Source: JAJDXW01 sp965243335
Lineage (GTDB): Bacteria; Pseudomonadota; Gammaproteobacteria; HK1
Length of the DNA: 64,000 nucleotides
Assembly: GCA_965243335.1 (NCBI GenBank)
Contig: OZ251545.1
Location: 4,216,001-4,280,000, forward strand
Direction: 5' to 3'
In this document: piece after piece, positions 8,059 to 16,580 of the stretch
Layout: every line of letters begins with the position of its first letter
How positions within the stretch are numbered: position 1 is the stretch's first letter
The notes under the pieces: model-generated
Database searches by the model: none
Told to the model about the DNA's origin: nothing
What the model saw: the letters and a program-made list of their open reading frames with translations, nothing else
Position numbers and translations under genes: made by a program

Positions 8059-9012
8059 TCAGTCGCGGCGGGCGGCCCTCCGGAACCGCTGGTTTCGGCT
8101 CCTCCGCCCGCGGTCGCCGAGATAGCCGGGGACGATCGACTCCACCCGCGCCGGCGCGATGCCGAAGTCCTGGAACCCGTTTCGGGCGGTCACGCTGTCC
8201 ACCCCGAGGGAGCGCAGGTTGTCCTCCGTCAGGAGCTTCCCCGGAAGCCGTTCCAGGACCCGCGCCTGCAACACGCCGAGGCGGTCCCCGAGCGGCACGA
8301 TGACCCGCCGCAGCCCCAGCACCTCGGCCGTATAGCGGACGACCCCCTCCAGGGTCATCACCTCCGGGCCGCCGAGGTCGTAGCGCTTCCCGAAGGTCTT
8401 GCGGTCGTCGAGGGCGGCGCACATGGCGGCCGCCACGTCGGCCACGTACACCGGCTGGAGCCGCGCGTCGGCCCTGGCGAGCGGGACGACGAAGGGGACC
8501 ACCCGGAGCAGGCCCGCGAACCGGTTGAAGAGCCCGTCCCCCGGGCCGAAGACGACGGAGGGGCGGAAGCTCGTGACGGCGACCCCGGCCCCGGCGGCGT
8601 GCGCCGCCTCCTCCCCCTCCCCCTTGGTGCGCAGGTACTCGCTCGGCGCGCCGCGCGCCGCCCCGAGCGAGCTCATGTGGAGGAGCCGCGGGACCCCGCG
8701 TTCCCGGCACACCCGCGCCGCGAGCGCGGGGAGCTCCGCGTGCACCCGCTCGAACGTCGCGTCCCGGCCCGGATGGAGGATCCCGACCAGGTTGACGACC
8801 GCATCGCACCCCTGGAACGCGCCGGCGAGGTCCGGGGCGAAGTGGCAGCTCCCCTCGACGACCTCGAGCCGCGGGAACACGAGCAGATGGCGCGCGCGCT
8901 CGCGCCGGCGGGCCATCACCCGGACCGCGACCCCGCGCCGGGCGAGCCCGGCGCAGATGCTGCGGCCGACGAAGCCCGACCCCCCGAGAATGCAAACCTT
9001 GCGTAGCTGCAT
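8059..9012 (-). CDS. NDUFA9-like NAD(P)-dependent sugar epimerase/reductase family protein
   Basis: A 317-residue atypical short-chain dehydrogenase. It starts MQLRKVCILGGSGFVGRSIC, a Rossmann fold with GGSGFVG for dinucleotide binding. 'AVVNLVGIL', 'HMSSLGA' and 'SEYLRTKGEGE' match the complex I NDUFA9 / YwnB-like group, in which the usual YxxxK catalytic pair is modified. The C-terminus is basic. Relatives are often annotated as complex I NDUFA9 subunit family proteins or NAD(P)H-binding proteins of unknown substrate. It is divergently oriented to hisIE with a 133-bp spacer. Confidence 0.8.
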   Translation of the reverse strand: MQLRKVCILGGSGFVGRSICAGLARRGVAVRVMARRRERARHLLVFPRLEVVEGSCHFAPDLAGAFQGCDAVVNLVGILHPGRDATFERVHAELPALAARVCRERGVPRLLHMSSLGAARGAPSEYLRTKGEGEEAAHAAGAGVAVTSFRPSVVFGPGDGLFNRFAGLLRVVPFVVPLARADARLQPVYVADVAAAMCAALDDRKTFGKRYDLGGPEVMTLEGVVRYTAEVLGLRRVIVPLGDRLGVLQARVLERLPGKLLTEDNLRSLGVDSVTARNGFQDFGIAPARVESIVPGYLGDRGRRSRNQRFRRAARRD

Positions 9013-9110
9013 CGGATTCAACCCCGCCCACGGTCCATCGAGAAGCGCCGCGGAGGCGGGATTCTCCGGGCGGTCACGGGCGCGGTCAAGCGCCGGCCCC
9101 CGGCCGGGTG

Positions 9111-9116
9111 TATGAT
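9111..9116 (+). promoter_or_regulatory. Possible -10 box (TATGAT) for hisIE-tat operon
   Basis: TATGAT differs by one base from the sigma-70 consensus and lies 30 bp before the hisIE GTG in the divergent gap. No convincing -35 box is visible at 16-18 bp, so confidence is low. Confidence 0.3.
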
Positions 9117-9145
9117 GGCCCGCCCCACGGAGCACGGGCAAGCCG

Positions 9146-9907
9146 GTGTCCGCCACAGTGTCCGCCGTCGCGCGCGATCCGCGGTCTCCGCCGCACGGCG
9201 CGCACGACCCCGCGCGGCTGGAATCGGTCCGCTGGAACGACGATGGCCTCGTCCCCGCGATCGTCCAGGACGCGGTGCGGGGCGACGTGCTCATGCTCGC
9301 ATGGATGAGCCGGGAGAGCCTGGCGCTCACCCTGCGCGAGGGCCGCACCGTGTTCTGGTCGCGCTCGCGCGGCGAGCTGTGGCGCAAGGGCGAGACCTCG
9401 GGCAGCGTGCAGCGGGTGCGGGACGTGCGCCTCGACTGCGACGGGGACGCGCTGCTCGTCGCCGTGGACCAGGCGGGCAGCGGCGCCTGCCATACCGGGC
9501 GGCGGAGCTGCTTCTTCCTGCCCTTCGAGGACGGGGGCGGCGGACGGGAGACGGACGACGGGCAGGAAGGGGACGGAAGCCCGCCGGGGGGCGCCATCGC
9601 GCGCCTCGCGCGGCGTCTCGAGGCGCGCAAGTCCGCCGACCCCGCCGCCTCCTGGACCGCCCGCCTCTATTCGGAAGGGCTCGACGCGATCCTCAAGAAG
9701 GTCGGCGAGGAAGCGACCGAGACGGTGCTCGCGGCCAAGGGCGGGGACCGGTCCCGGATCGTCGAGGAGACGGCGGACCTCTGGTTCCATACCATGGTCA
9801 TGCTTGCGAATCTCGGGCTTGGCCCCGAAGATGTACTCGAAGAGCTCGACCGGCGGGCCGGACGATCCGGGCTGGCCGAGAAGGCGGCAAGGACCGGGCC
9901 AGGCTGA
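9146..9907 (+). CDS. hisI: Bifunctional phosphoribosyl-AMP cyclohydrolase / phosphoribosyl-ATP pyrophosphatase
   Basis: HisIE catalyses steps two and three of histidine biosynthesis. The N-terminal HisI domain (~residues 25-130) includes 'DVLMLAWMSRESL', 'TVFWSRSRGELWRKGETSG' and the Zn/Mg-binding region 'RLDCDGDALL' with 'GACHTGRRSCFF'. The C-terminal HisE domain (~165-245) has 'KKVGEEATETVLAAKGGD' and 'EETADLWFH'. A charged linker, glycine/glutamate-rich, joins them. The fusion is common in Gammaproteobacteria but not restricted to them. Start GTG at 9146. It is followed 68 bp later by tatA, an order found in many proteobacteria. Confidence 0.92.
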   Translation: MSATVSAVARDPRSPPHGAHDPARLESVRWNDDGLVPAIVQDAVRGDVLMLAWMSRESLALTLREGRTVFWSRSRGELWRKGETSGSVQRVRDVRLDCDGDALLVAVDQAGSGACHTGRRSCFFLPFEDGGGGRETDDGQEGDGSPPGGAIARLARRLEARKSADPAASWTARLYSEGLDAILKKVGEEATETVLAAKGGDRSRIVEETADLWFHTMVMLANLGLGPEDVLEELDRRAGRSGLAEKAARTGPG

Positions 9908-9975
9908 CGGGGCCGGGCTGACGGGCTTGGCGCGACATTGAACCGACACGGCGCGCGGGCGCCACGGAGGCCGGA

Positions 9976-10215
9976 ATGGGACTTGGCGGAATCAGTATCT
10001 GGCAGCTCCTGATCATCTTCGGGATCGTTCTGCTTCTCTTCGGCGGCAAGCGTCTGCGGTCCCTGGGGTCGGACCTCGGAACCGCGATCAAGGGGTTCCG
10101 CTCGTCGATCAAGGACGGCAAGGAAGCGGCGGAGGACTCGGACCGCATCGAGCAGACCGCGGCCGGCAGCGTGATCGACGGGGAGGTCGCGGAGAAGCCG
10201 CGCGAGCGGGCCTGA
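9976..10215 (+). CDS. tatA: Sec-independent (twin-arginine) translocase subunit TatA
   Basis: A 79-residue inner-membrane protein that polymerises to form the Tat pore for folded, often cofactor-bearing proteins. The sequence begins MGLGGISIWQLLIIFGIVLL and continues with 'FGGKRLRSLGSDLG', the hydrophobic helix, FG hinge and amphipathic helix of TatA. A charged C-terminal tail follows. It is first in the tatABC operon behind hisIE. Confidence 0.95.
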   Translation: MGLGGISIWQLLIIFGIVLLLFGGKRLRSLGSDLGTAIKGFRSSIKDGKEAAEDSDRIEQTAAGSVIDGEVAEKPRERA

Positions 10216-10245
10216 GCCCCCGCCGCGCCGGCGGGCGGCGAGCCG

Positions 10246-10875
10246 ATGTTCGAGATCGGATTCGCGGAGCTCTTCCTGCTCGGCGTCATCGCCCTGCTCG
10301 TAGTGGGGCCGGACCGGCTCCCGGGGCTCGCGCGCACGGTGGGCGTCTGGGTCGGCAAGGCGCAACGCATGGTCGGCCAGGTGCGCGCGGACATCGAACG
10401 CGAGGTGCGGGCGGACGAAATCCGCAAGGCGGCGAAGGAATACTCCCCCACCGCCGCGCTCGCGGACATGCGAAAGGAGGTGGAGGACCTCGCGAGCGAG
10501 GTCTCGCGGCCGGTGGACCTCGACGCGGACGAGAACGGGGCGGGAGAGCCGAACGGGAGCGATGCCCCGGCCCGCGGGCGGGCGGCGCCCGCCGCGGCGG
10601 ACGCTCCGAAGGCAGCGGAGGACCGCGCCGGCCCGGACGACGCCGGCGGCCCGGACAAACCCGGGTCCGTCGCGCCGGTCGCGGGCGATGCCCCCGAGCC
10701 GGAGGCTCCGGCCTCGGAAGCCGAGGCGGGAGCGGCCGAGGCGGTGCACGCCGCCGCGCCGGCGCCCCGCGCCGAACCGGGGGGCTCCGATTCCGGGCCG
10801 GAGGCGCCGCCCCCGGTGACGGAAGATCCCCGAACCCGGCGAGTCGAGCACGATGAGCGGACCGCGGCCCCCTGA
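10246..10875 (+). CDS. tatB: Twin-arginine translocase subunit TatB
   Basis: TatB forms the substrate-receptor complex with TatC. The first 60 residues have the TatB pattern MFEIGFAELFLLGVIALLVV with 'GPDRLPGLART' after the membrane helix; the glutamate in 'FAEL' separates TatB from TatA. Residues ~95-209 form a long alanine/proline/glutamate-rich tail of low complexity, extending the protein to 209 residues. The 3' end overlaps tatC by 23 bp, implying coupled translation. Confidence 0.93.
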   Translation: MFEIGFAELFLLGVIALLVVGPDRLPGLARTVGVWVGKAQRMVGQVRADIEREVRADEIRKAAKEYSPTAALADMRKEVEDLASEVSRPVDLDADENGAGEPNGSDAPARGRAAPAAADAPKAAEDRAGPDDAGGPDKPGSVAPVAGDAPEPEAPASEAEAGAAEAVHAAAPAPRAEPGGSDSGPEAPPPVTEDPRTRRVEHDERTAAP

Positions 10876-11797
10876 GCGCGGCGACCCGCCCGCCGAAGAG
10901 GCGGCCGCGGCGGAAGGAACGAACCCCGCGACCGCGGGCGCCCCCGCCGGGCGGGGGGCTCCTCCCGGCGAGGAGAGCCGACCCAGCGCTTCGAACCAAG
11001 CCGGCGCCGGTGACCCCGGCGACGAGGACGATTCGGTGGACAAGGCCGAGATGACCCTCGTCGAGCACCTGACCGAGCTCCGCACCCGGCTGCTGAGGGT
11101 CGTGCTCTCGATCGCGGTCGTCTTCCTCGCCTGCTTCCCGTTCGCCGACAAGCTCTACACCCTGCTCGCGCTGCCCCTCATCGAACGTCTGCCCGAGGGC
11201 AGCACCATGATCGCGACCGAGGTCGCCTCGCCGTTCCTGACCCCGTTCAAGCTCGCCTTCATCGCCGCCGTCGCGCTCACGATCCCGGTCGCCCTGCACC
11301 AGACGTGGGGCTTCATCGCCCCCGGCCTGTACCTCAAGGAGCGCCGGCTCGCGCTCCCCCTCCTGGTCAGCAGCACCGCGCTCTTCTTCGTCGGGATGGC
11401 CTTCGCCTACTACCTCGTCTTCCCGCTCATGTTCCAGTTCTTCATCGGCTCGGCCCCGGAAGGGATCACCGTCGCGACCGACATCGGGCGCTACCTCGAC
11501 TTCTGCATCAAGCTCTTCTTCGCCTTCGGGCTCGCCTTCGAGGTCCCGGTGGCCACCTTCCTCGTCGTCTCCGCCGGGATCACCACCGTCGAGAGCCTGC
11601 GCAGGAAGCGCGCCTACGTGATCCTCGGCGCCTTCGTGCTGGGGATGCTGCTGACCCCGCCGGACATGATCTCGCAGACCCTGCTCGCGCTCCCGATGTG
11701 GGTGCTGTTCGAGCTCGGGCTCGTCATGTGCCGCCTCTACGTCAAGTCGGAGCGGGAAGCCGGGGAGGAGGGAGGCGAGGCGGGCGCGGCGGACTGA
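10853..11797 (+). CDS. tatC: Twin-arginine translocase subunit TatC
   Basis: The polytopic receptor that recognises the RR signal peptide. The TatC core starts near residue 67 with 'MTLVEHLTELRTRLLRV' and shows six hydrophobic segments, 'SPFLTPFKLAF' with the conserved F-x-x-x-x-K region, and 'LTPPDMISQTLLALPMW' near the end. A 60-residue hydrophilic N-terminal extension precedes the core, unlike the short E. coli protein; an internal start cannot be excluded, since Met66 ('EMTLVEHL') would give a standard-length TatC. The ATG at 10853 lies inside tatB. Confidence 0.93.
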   Translation: MSGPRPPERGDPPAEEAAAAEGTNPATAGAPAGRGAPPGEESRPSASNQAGAGDPGDEDDSVDKAEMTLVEHLTELRTRLLRVVLSIAVVFLACFPFADKLYTLLALPLIERLPEGSTMIATEVASPFLTPFKLAFIAAVALTIPVALHQTWGFIAPGLYLKERRLALPLLVSSTALFFVGMAFAYYLVFPLMFQFFIGSAPEGITVATDIGRYLDFCIKLFFAFGLAFEVPVATFLVVSAGITTVESLRRKRAYVILGAFVLGMLLTPPDMISQTLLALPMWVLFELGLVMCRLYVKSEREAGEEGGEAGAAD

Positions 11798-11823
11798 CGG
11801 GCAGGGCCGTTCCCGGCTCGCCA

Positions 11824-11939
11824 CACCATCCGAAAAGGGCACCGTCGCCGCCCGGCTCCGGACCCCATCGCCCGGAAAAACGGCCTTTCGCCATGCCCGT
11901 CCGGGCAACCTCGATGGCCCGATCCAGGTTCTGCCGCGA
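11824..11939. repeat. Dispersed intergenic repeat B, copy 1
   Basis: This segment after tatC closely matches 41876-41990: shared blocks include 'CATCCGAAAAG', 'TCGCCGCCCGG', 'GACCCCATCGC', 'GGCCTTTCG' and 'CCGGGCAACCTCGA'. Inside it GCCCGGA (11870-11876) pairs with TCCGGGC (11900-11906) to form a hairpin with a 23-nt loop, largely kept in the other copy. It may serve as a transcript-end structure or be a small mobile or RNA element. No gene is seen in it. Confidence 0.7.
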
Positions 11940-12002
11940 ACGAGGAACGGCCCGGGACCGACGGGAGGGGGCGGCCGGAGACGGCGCGATGCGTGCTCCA
12001 TG

Positions 12003-12008
12003 TAGAAT
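12003..12008 (+). promoter_or_regulatory. Possible -10 box (TAGAAT) upstream of thiolase
   Basis: TAGAAT matches the sigma-70 -10 consensus at five of six positions and lies 75 bp before the thiolase ATG. No good -35 element is visible, so this is tentative. Confidence 0.25.
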
Positions 12009-12082
12009 CGGGCTCGATCCCGGAGGCTGCCGCCCGGACCGGCGGCGGCGCTCCGGCCGCACCTCGATACGGAGGAGAAGAC

Positions 12083-13249
12083 ATGACGGGTTGCATCGCG
12101 GGCTGGGCGCATACGAAGTTCGGACGGCTGGAGGGCGAGGACCTCGAGTCCCTCATCTGCGGCGTCGCCTCCGACGCGGTGGCGGACGCGGGGGTCGGGC
12201 CGGAGGACGTCGACGCGGTCTACGTCGGCCTCTTCAACCACGGGTTCTCCGCCCAGGACTTCCCCGCCTCGCTCGTCATCCAGGCCGACGACCGCTTCCG
12301 CTTCAAGCCGGCCACCCGGGTCGAGAACGCCTGCGCGACCGGCTCGGCCGCGATCCACCAGGGGCTCAACCTCATCGAGGCGAAGCGCGCGAGGATCGTG
12401 CTCGTCGTCGGGGTGGAGAAGATGACGGACACGCCGGGGGCGGAGGTCGGCGACATCCTCCTCGGGGCGAGCTACCGCAAGGAGGACGGGGAGATCGAGG
12501 GCGGCTTCGCGGGGGTCTTCGCGGCCATCGCGCAGCGCTACTACCAGAAGCACGGCGACCAGGGCGACGCCCTCGCCCGCATCGCGGCCAAGAACCACCG
12601 CAACGGCTGCGCCAACCCGTGGGCGCAGATCCGCAAGGACCTGGGCTACGACTTCTGCCGCGAGGTCTCGGAGAAGAACCCGATCGTGGCGAGCCCGCTG
12701 AAGCGCACCGACTGCTCGCTCGTGTCGGACGGGGCGGCCGCGGTGGTGCTCGCCGACACCGAGACCGCGCTCGCCCTCGACAAGGCCGTGGTGTTCCGCG
12801 CGCGGAGCCAGGTCAACGAGTTCCTGCCGATGAGCCGCCGCGACATGACCTTCCTCGACGGGTGCGCGCGCGCCTGGTCGCAGGCGCTCGGGGAGGCGAA
12901 GCTCGCGATCGACGACCTGAGCCTGGTCGAGACCCACGACTGCTTCACGATGGCGGAGCTGATGGAGTACGAGGCGATGGGGCTCACCAGGCCCGGCGAG
13001 GGGGCGCGCGCCATCCTGGAAGGCTGGACGGAGAAGGACGGGCGCCTCCCCGTCAATCCCTCCGGCGGGCTCAAGGCCAAGGGCCATCCCATCGGGGCGA
13101 CCGGGGTATCCATGCACGTGGTCGCCTCCATGCAGCTCCGGGGCGAAGCGGGCGACATGCAGGTCGACGGCGCCCGGCTCGCCGGAACCTTCAACATGGG
13201 CGGGGCCGCGGTCGCGAACTACGTGAGCATCCTCGAGCCGCTCCGCTAG
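12083..13249 (+). CDS. Thiolase, SCP2/acetyl-CoA acetyltransferase-like
   Basis: A 388-residue thiolase-fold enzyme. The nucleophilic cysteine lies in 'VENACATGSAA' (Cys ~84), with 'LVETHDCFTMAE' and 'NPSGGLKAKGHPIGATG' (catalytic His) further on. This pattern is the SCP2-thiolase type used in degradative thiolysis of 3-ketoacyl-CoAs rather than PHB biosynthesis. The ATG at 12083 has a GGAGGAG ribosome-binding site 8-9 bp upstream. It stands alone between the repeat after tatC and the nucleotidyltransferase-HEPN gene. The substrate is unknown. Confidence 0.85.
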   Translation: MTGCIAGWAHTKFGRLEGEDLESLICGVASDAVADAGVGPEDVDAVYVGLFNHGFSAQDFPASLVIQADDRFRFKPATRVENACATGSAAIHQGLNLIEAKRARIVLVVGVEKMTDTPGAEVGDILLGASYRKEDGEIEGGFAGVFAAIAQRYYQKHGDQGDALARIAAKNHRNGCANPWAQIRKDLGYDFCREVSEKNPIVASPLKRTDCSLVSDGAAAVVLADTETALALDKAVVFRARSQVNEFLPMSRRDMTFLDGCARAWSQALGEAKLAIDDLSLVETHDCFTMAELMEYEAMGLTRPGEGARAILEGWTEKDGRLPVNPSGGLKAKGHPIGATGVSMHVVASMQLRGEAGDMQVDGARLAGTFNMGGAAVANYVSILEPLR

Positions 13250-13374
13250 CCGTCGAGGATGGGCCTGCTCCGACCGGGAGCCTCCAGCCCCTACCCGACC
13301 AGGTCCATCCGGAAGCGCGCAAGCGGAGCGGCCGTCCCTCGCTGAAGCGGCGCCGAGGCCGAGCCGGCAAGAAG

Positions 13375-14319
13375 ATGAAGCCGACGACCGAGGAACGCCT
13401 CCGCCGGGCGGCCGTCGCGGCGGTCGAGACCCGCTCCGGGATCGAGGCCGTCGTGCTGTTCGGATCGAGGGCGCGGGGCGCCGCCCATCCTCGCAGCGAT
13501 TGGGACGTGGCCGTCCTCGCGCGCGCAGGTACCGCGGAGGAGCGGTCCGTACGGGCCGCTCTCCAGGGGCTCGAAGGGGTGAACGCGATCGTGCTGACCC
13601 CCGACGCGATCCGGGAGCGCCGCAACCAGGCCGGCCGGATCGAGGCGGCCGTCGCGCGGCAGGGGCGGCTGCTCGCCGGCGGATGGACCCGGCCCCGCTG
13701 CCGAAAGGAGAACCTGGACGTGGAGCCCGAGGAGTTCAGGGAAGGGTTGACGATCGCCGCCGGGGACCTGCGAGGAGCGGTGACCGCCCTCTGTGACGCC
13801 GCGGCTGACGGGGGCGCCTACTCCGCGAACGCCGTCGAGCTCTCGCAGCAGGCCGCCGAGGCGGTGGCGAAGGGCGTCATCGCCGGGTTCGGCCTCTCGC
13901 CGGCCGTGGTGCACGATCTCGCCGCCCTCGCCGCCCAGCTCGAATCCGCTTACCGGGGTCGGCGCAAGGGAGAGGAGGAGCGGCAGTCCTTCGCGAGCGC
14001 GATACGCGGCCTGAACGGAGACACGCGGGCCGCCCACGCCGCCCGGTACTTGCGCCGGCCGGCCGAAGATCCGTCCCGGACCGTGGAACGCATCATCCGC
14101 ACCCTGGAGCTTCAGATCGGGTGGGTCCGCTGGTACACGAAACGGCAGCCGGACGTGCGGGAGGCGGCCCGGGAAATCGGCCGGGGGATCGCGAGGGCCG
14201 CCCGGCGCCTCGAAGGGCAGGAAGGATTCGACCGCCTCCCCGAGGACCTTCGCGTCGGGGTGCGGTCCTGGGGGAAGGACGGGGCGTCGATCGCCGCTTC
14301 TCCCCCGGACTCCGCATAG
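13375..14319 (+). CDS. Nucleotidyltransferase-HEPN single-chain protein
   Basis: A 314-residue protein joining two domains usually encoded as separate toxin-antitoxin genes. Residues ~10-100 form an MNT-type nucleotidyltransferase with 'LFGSRARG' (30-35) and the metal-binding 'SDWDVAV' (Asp42, Asp44). Residues ~110-260 resemble a HEPN domain: 'ANAVELSQQAAEAVAKGVI' then 'VVHDLAALAAQLE'. The canonical HEPN RNase motif Rx4-6H is not clear, the nearest being 'TRAAHAARY'. In two-gene MNT/HEPN systems the MNT protein AMPylates and silences the HEPN RNase; a fusion would act in cis. The extra C-terminus (~260-314) is unassigned. Start ATG 13375. Confidence 0.75.
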   Translation: MKPTTEERLRRAAVAAVETRSGIEAVVLFGSRARGAAHPRSDWDVAVLARAGTAEERSVRAALQGLEGVNAIVLTPDAIRERRNQAGRIEAAVARQGRLLAGGWTRPRCRKENLDVEPEEFREGLTIAAGDLRGAVTALCDAAADGGAYSANAVELSQQAAEAVAKGVIAGFGLSPAVVHDLAALAAQLESAYRGRRKGEEERQSFASAIRGLNGDTRAAHAARYLRRPAEDPSRTVERIIRTLELQIGWVRWYTKRQPDVREAAREIGRGIARAARRLEGQEGFDRLPEDLRVGVRSWGKDGASIAASPPDSA

Positions 14320-14496
14320 GGTCACTGCCAGCTTCCCGCGGGGGCCCTCGAACTCGAACCGATCCCGGGCGGAACCCGGAACTCTCGCGCAGGGCCGGGG
14401 CCGGCCACCGGAGCGAGGCGCCGGCCGTCCGGGACGGCGCATCGCCCTTCGCCCCGGTCAGCCCCAAACGGCCCCGGGCGCCCTCGGCGCCGGAAG

Positions 14497-14520
14497 GCCC
14501 CCGCCGATCCCGGCGGGGGC
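14497..14520. terminator. Bidirectional hairpin between converging genes
   Basis: A perfect 10-bp stem GCCCCCGCCG / CGGCGGGGGC with a 4-nt loop lies between the converging HEPN-fusion gene and dctP, 24 bp past the dctP stop. No T-run follows, as is common in GC-rich genomes. Confidence 0.6.
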
Positions 14521-14543
14521 TTCGGGCTCGACCCGGCCCGGAG

Positions 14544-15605
14544 TCAGCCGGCGAAGTCCGCGTGCTCCGCGTCGATCTTCGACTCGCAGGCGCCGACCGC
14601 CGACTCGAGCTTCTTCAGCCACTCGTCGCCGTACTGGGCCACGAACCAGTCCTTCATGCCCGCCGTGGCGTCCTGGAACTGCTTCTTCTCCTCCGGCGTC
14701 GGGACGTAGATCTCGCCGTCGGCGGCCTTGAACTCCTCGTAGGCGTCGATCGCGCGCCGCATCGGAAGGGCCCGGGTGACCGTCTTCAGATGCTGGAAGC
14801 CGTCGTGCACGATCTTGCGCTGCTCGGGGGTGAGGCCGTTGAAGAAGTCGTCGTTCATCCACCACAGGGCGGCCATGTAGGCGTGCCCGTCGAGGGTCAT
14901 GTAGCGAAGGTGCTCCTGGAACTTCATGTTGACGATGTCGGTGATGCCGTTCTTCGTGCCCTCGACGACCCCGGTCGCGAGCGAGGTGTAGACCTCCGGC
15001 CAGGACACCGGGGTCGGGGCGCCGCCCAGCATCTTCACCATCTCGATCTGGATGTCCGCCGGGATCGTCCGGATCTTCTGCCCCTCGACGTCCGCCGGGG
15101 TCCGGATCTGCTTGTTGACGGTCGCGAAGTTTCGCCAGCCCCCGGTGTTGGAGACGGTCATCAGCCGGAGCGGCCCCACCGACTCGAGCACCGCGGCGCG
15201 CAGCTCCCCGACGAACGGGCCGTCGAACACGCACTCCGCCACCCGGTCGTCGCGGAACATGTAGGGCAGGTCCAGCGCCTGTCCGGGCGGGAAGATGTTG
15301 CCGAACCCGCCGATGGTCGAGATCGTCACCTCCAGCACGCCCGACATGATCTGGTCGATGCACTCCTGGAAGCTCCCGCAGAACTGGCCGCCGAAGTAGA
15401 TGGCGACCTCGATCTCGCCGTTCGTCCGCGATTCGACGTAGTCCTTGAAGACGAGCGAGCCGTCGTAGTCCTCGTCCGCCTGGGAGCCGAGGAACGCGAT
15501 CTTGATCTGCTTGCCCGCCGCGCCCGCCGTCCCGGCGAGCCCGACGGTCATGGCGAGCGCGAGCGCCGCGCCGGTCAGGGTCCTGGTCAGCCTGTTCATA
15601 CGCAT
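14544..15605 (-). CDS. dctP: TRAP transporter substrate-binding protein (DctP family)
   Basis: A periplasmic solute receptor of 353 residues. A clear signal peptide (basic start, hydrophobic 'LTGAALALAMTVGLAGTAGA') precedes the mature part. 'KIRTIPADIQIEMVKMLGGAPTPVSW' region contains the arginine/proline segment typical of DctP carboxylate receptors, as do 'EVYTSLATGVVEG' and 'NTGGWRNFA'. The start at 15605 is used because AGGAGG lies 10 bp upstream; ATG at 15599 is an alternative. The permease genes lie on the same strand at 17057-18925, separated by a hypothetical gene and a repeat. The ligand is probably a carboxylate. Confidence 0.9.
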   Translation of the reverse strand: MRMNRLTRTLTGAALALAMTVGLAGTAGAAGKQIKIAFLGSQADEDYDGSLVFKDYVESRTNGEIEVAIYFGGQFCGSFQECIDQIMSGVLEVTISTIGGFGNIFPPGQALDLPYMFRDDRVAECVFDGPFVGELRAAVLESVGPLRLMTVSNTGGWRNFATVNKQIRTPADVEGQKIRTIPADIQIEMVKMLGGAPTPVSWPEVYTSLATGVVEGTKNGITDIVNMKFQEHLRYMTLDGHAYMAALWWMNDDFFNGLTPEQRKIVHDGFQHLKTVTRALPMRRAIDAYEEFKAADGEIYVPTPEEKKQFQDATAGMKDWFVAQYGDEWLKKLESAVGACESKIDAEHADFAG

Positions 15606-15908
15606 TTTCCGAAGTCCTCCTTCGCAGTGGGTGGATGGAGCCGCCGCCGGCTCAAGGGCGCGGAACAGTACCTTCGTCCCGGGCCGCGTACAACCTTTGC
15701 GGCGACCCGAGGCTCCGGACCGCTCGATCCACGCGAACACGCCGCACCACCGTCTGGATACACGTCTTCCGCATCCGCCCGTCCGCTCGACCCGCCGCCG
15801 GCCGACTCCGGATGGCGGCGGGTGTGAACCGGTCGCGGTTCAGGCGGCGGTGCAGCAGCGCTCCGAAATTCGTCGAAGCGTCTTGTTGAAGTACGGATTG
15901 CGCGCCGC

Positions 15909-16580
15909 TCAGGCGGTCCCGTCCCGCGAGGGCTGGCCATCGGAAGCAGCCCGCCCCGTCACGACCGACAGGATGCGCTGACGGGCGGCCTCGAGAACGA
16001 GGCGCTGCCCGTCCGCTCCCAGCATCTCGGCGGTCCACTCGTGCTCGTCTTCGTCCAGGCTGAACAGCCGCCTCCCGGTGACGGGGTCCCGTGCATGGAT
16101 GGCGCCGACCATGACCAGCTCGATGCCCTGCGCCCGCAGGGAGGCAACCTCATCGGCGGGGCTCATGGCCGCGGGCTGCCCGGCCGCCGTGCGCACGGGT
16201 ACCCAGGGTTCCGGCCATTCTCCATGCCGTACCCTGAAGGGGGACTGGGCCAGCCACCCCACCGTCTCGCTCTCGAACCAGTACGCCCAGTCCAGCAACT
16301 CCGCCTCGCACCACTTCGCCACGTCCTCCCGGCCGGCCAGCGGCCCGACGTACGTCCGCTCGACGGGCCCGCGCGTCTCCGGCTCTTTTCCCAGGGCCGG
16401 GAGGTAGCAGTCTGCATACAACTCGAAGAGACGCCGCCGCCGTCGGGCGCCCTCTTCCCCCAACCCATAGTAGTCGGCCAGCAGCAGACCGGTGCAGGAC
16501 GGGTACCCGTCGATCCCCACGACGATGGCGCTCACCCCGCCTTCATCGTCTCGCTGGCCTATGACGCATCTGGTGCTCAT
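15909..16580 (-). CDS. Hypothetical protein with MSTR...DGYPS N-terminal motif
   Basis: A 223-residue soluble protein with no signal peptide or membrane segment. The N-terminus reads MSTRCVIGQRDDEGGVSA followed by 'GIDGYPSCTGLLLADYY', recalling a family of phage and bacterial proteins that begin MSTR/MGTR and contain a 'DGYP' segment; their function is unknown to me. The C-terminal half is rich in charged residues and tryptophans. It lies inside the TRAP transporter locus on the same strand, but nothing ties it to transport; a repeat just upstream suggests insertion. The start at 16580 is where the motif begins. Confidence 0.6.
   Translation of the reverse strand: MSTRCVIGQRDDEGGVSAIVVGIDGYPSCTGLLLADYYGLGEEGARRRRRLFELYADCYLPALGKEPETRGPVERTYVGPLAGREDVAKWCEAELLDWAYWFESETVGWLAQSPFRVRHGEWPEPWVPVRTAAGQPAAMSPADEVASLRAQGIELVMVGAIHARDPVTGRRLFSLDEDEHEWTAEMLGADGQRLVLEAARQRILSVVTGRAASDGQPSRDGTA

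Noticed and set aside
10286..13117. Very long minus-strand open frame opposite tatB, tatC and the thiolase
   Set aside because: Low-complexity Arg/Pro/Glu translation with no family features; antisense to well-supported genes, an effect of GC bias.
13375..14319. Active HEPN RNase toxin
   Set aside because: A clear Rx4-6H motif is not seen, so only the domain resemblance is claimed.
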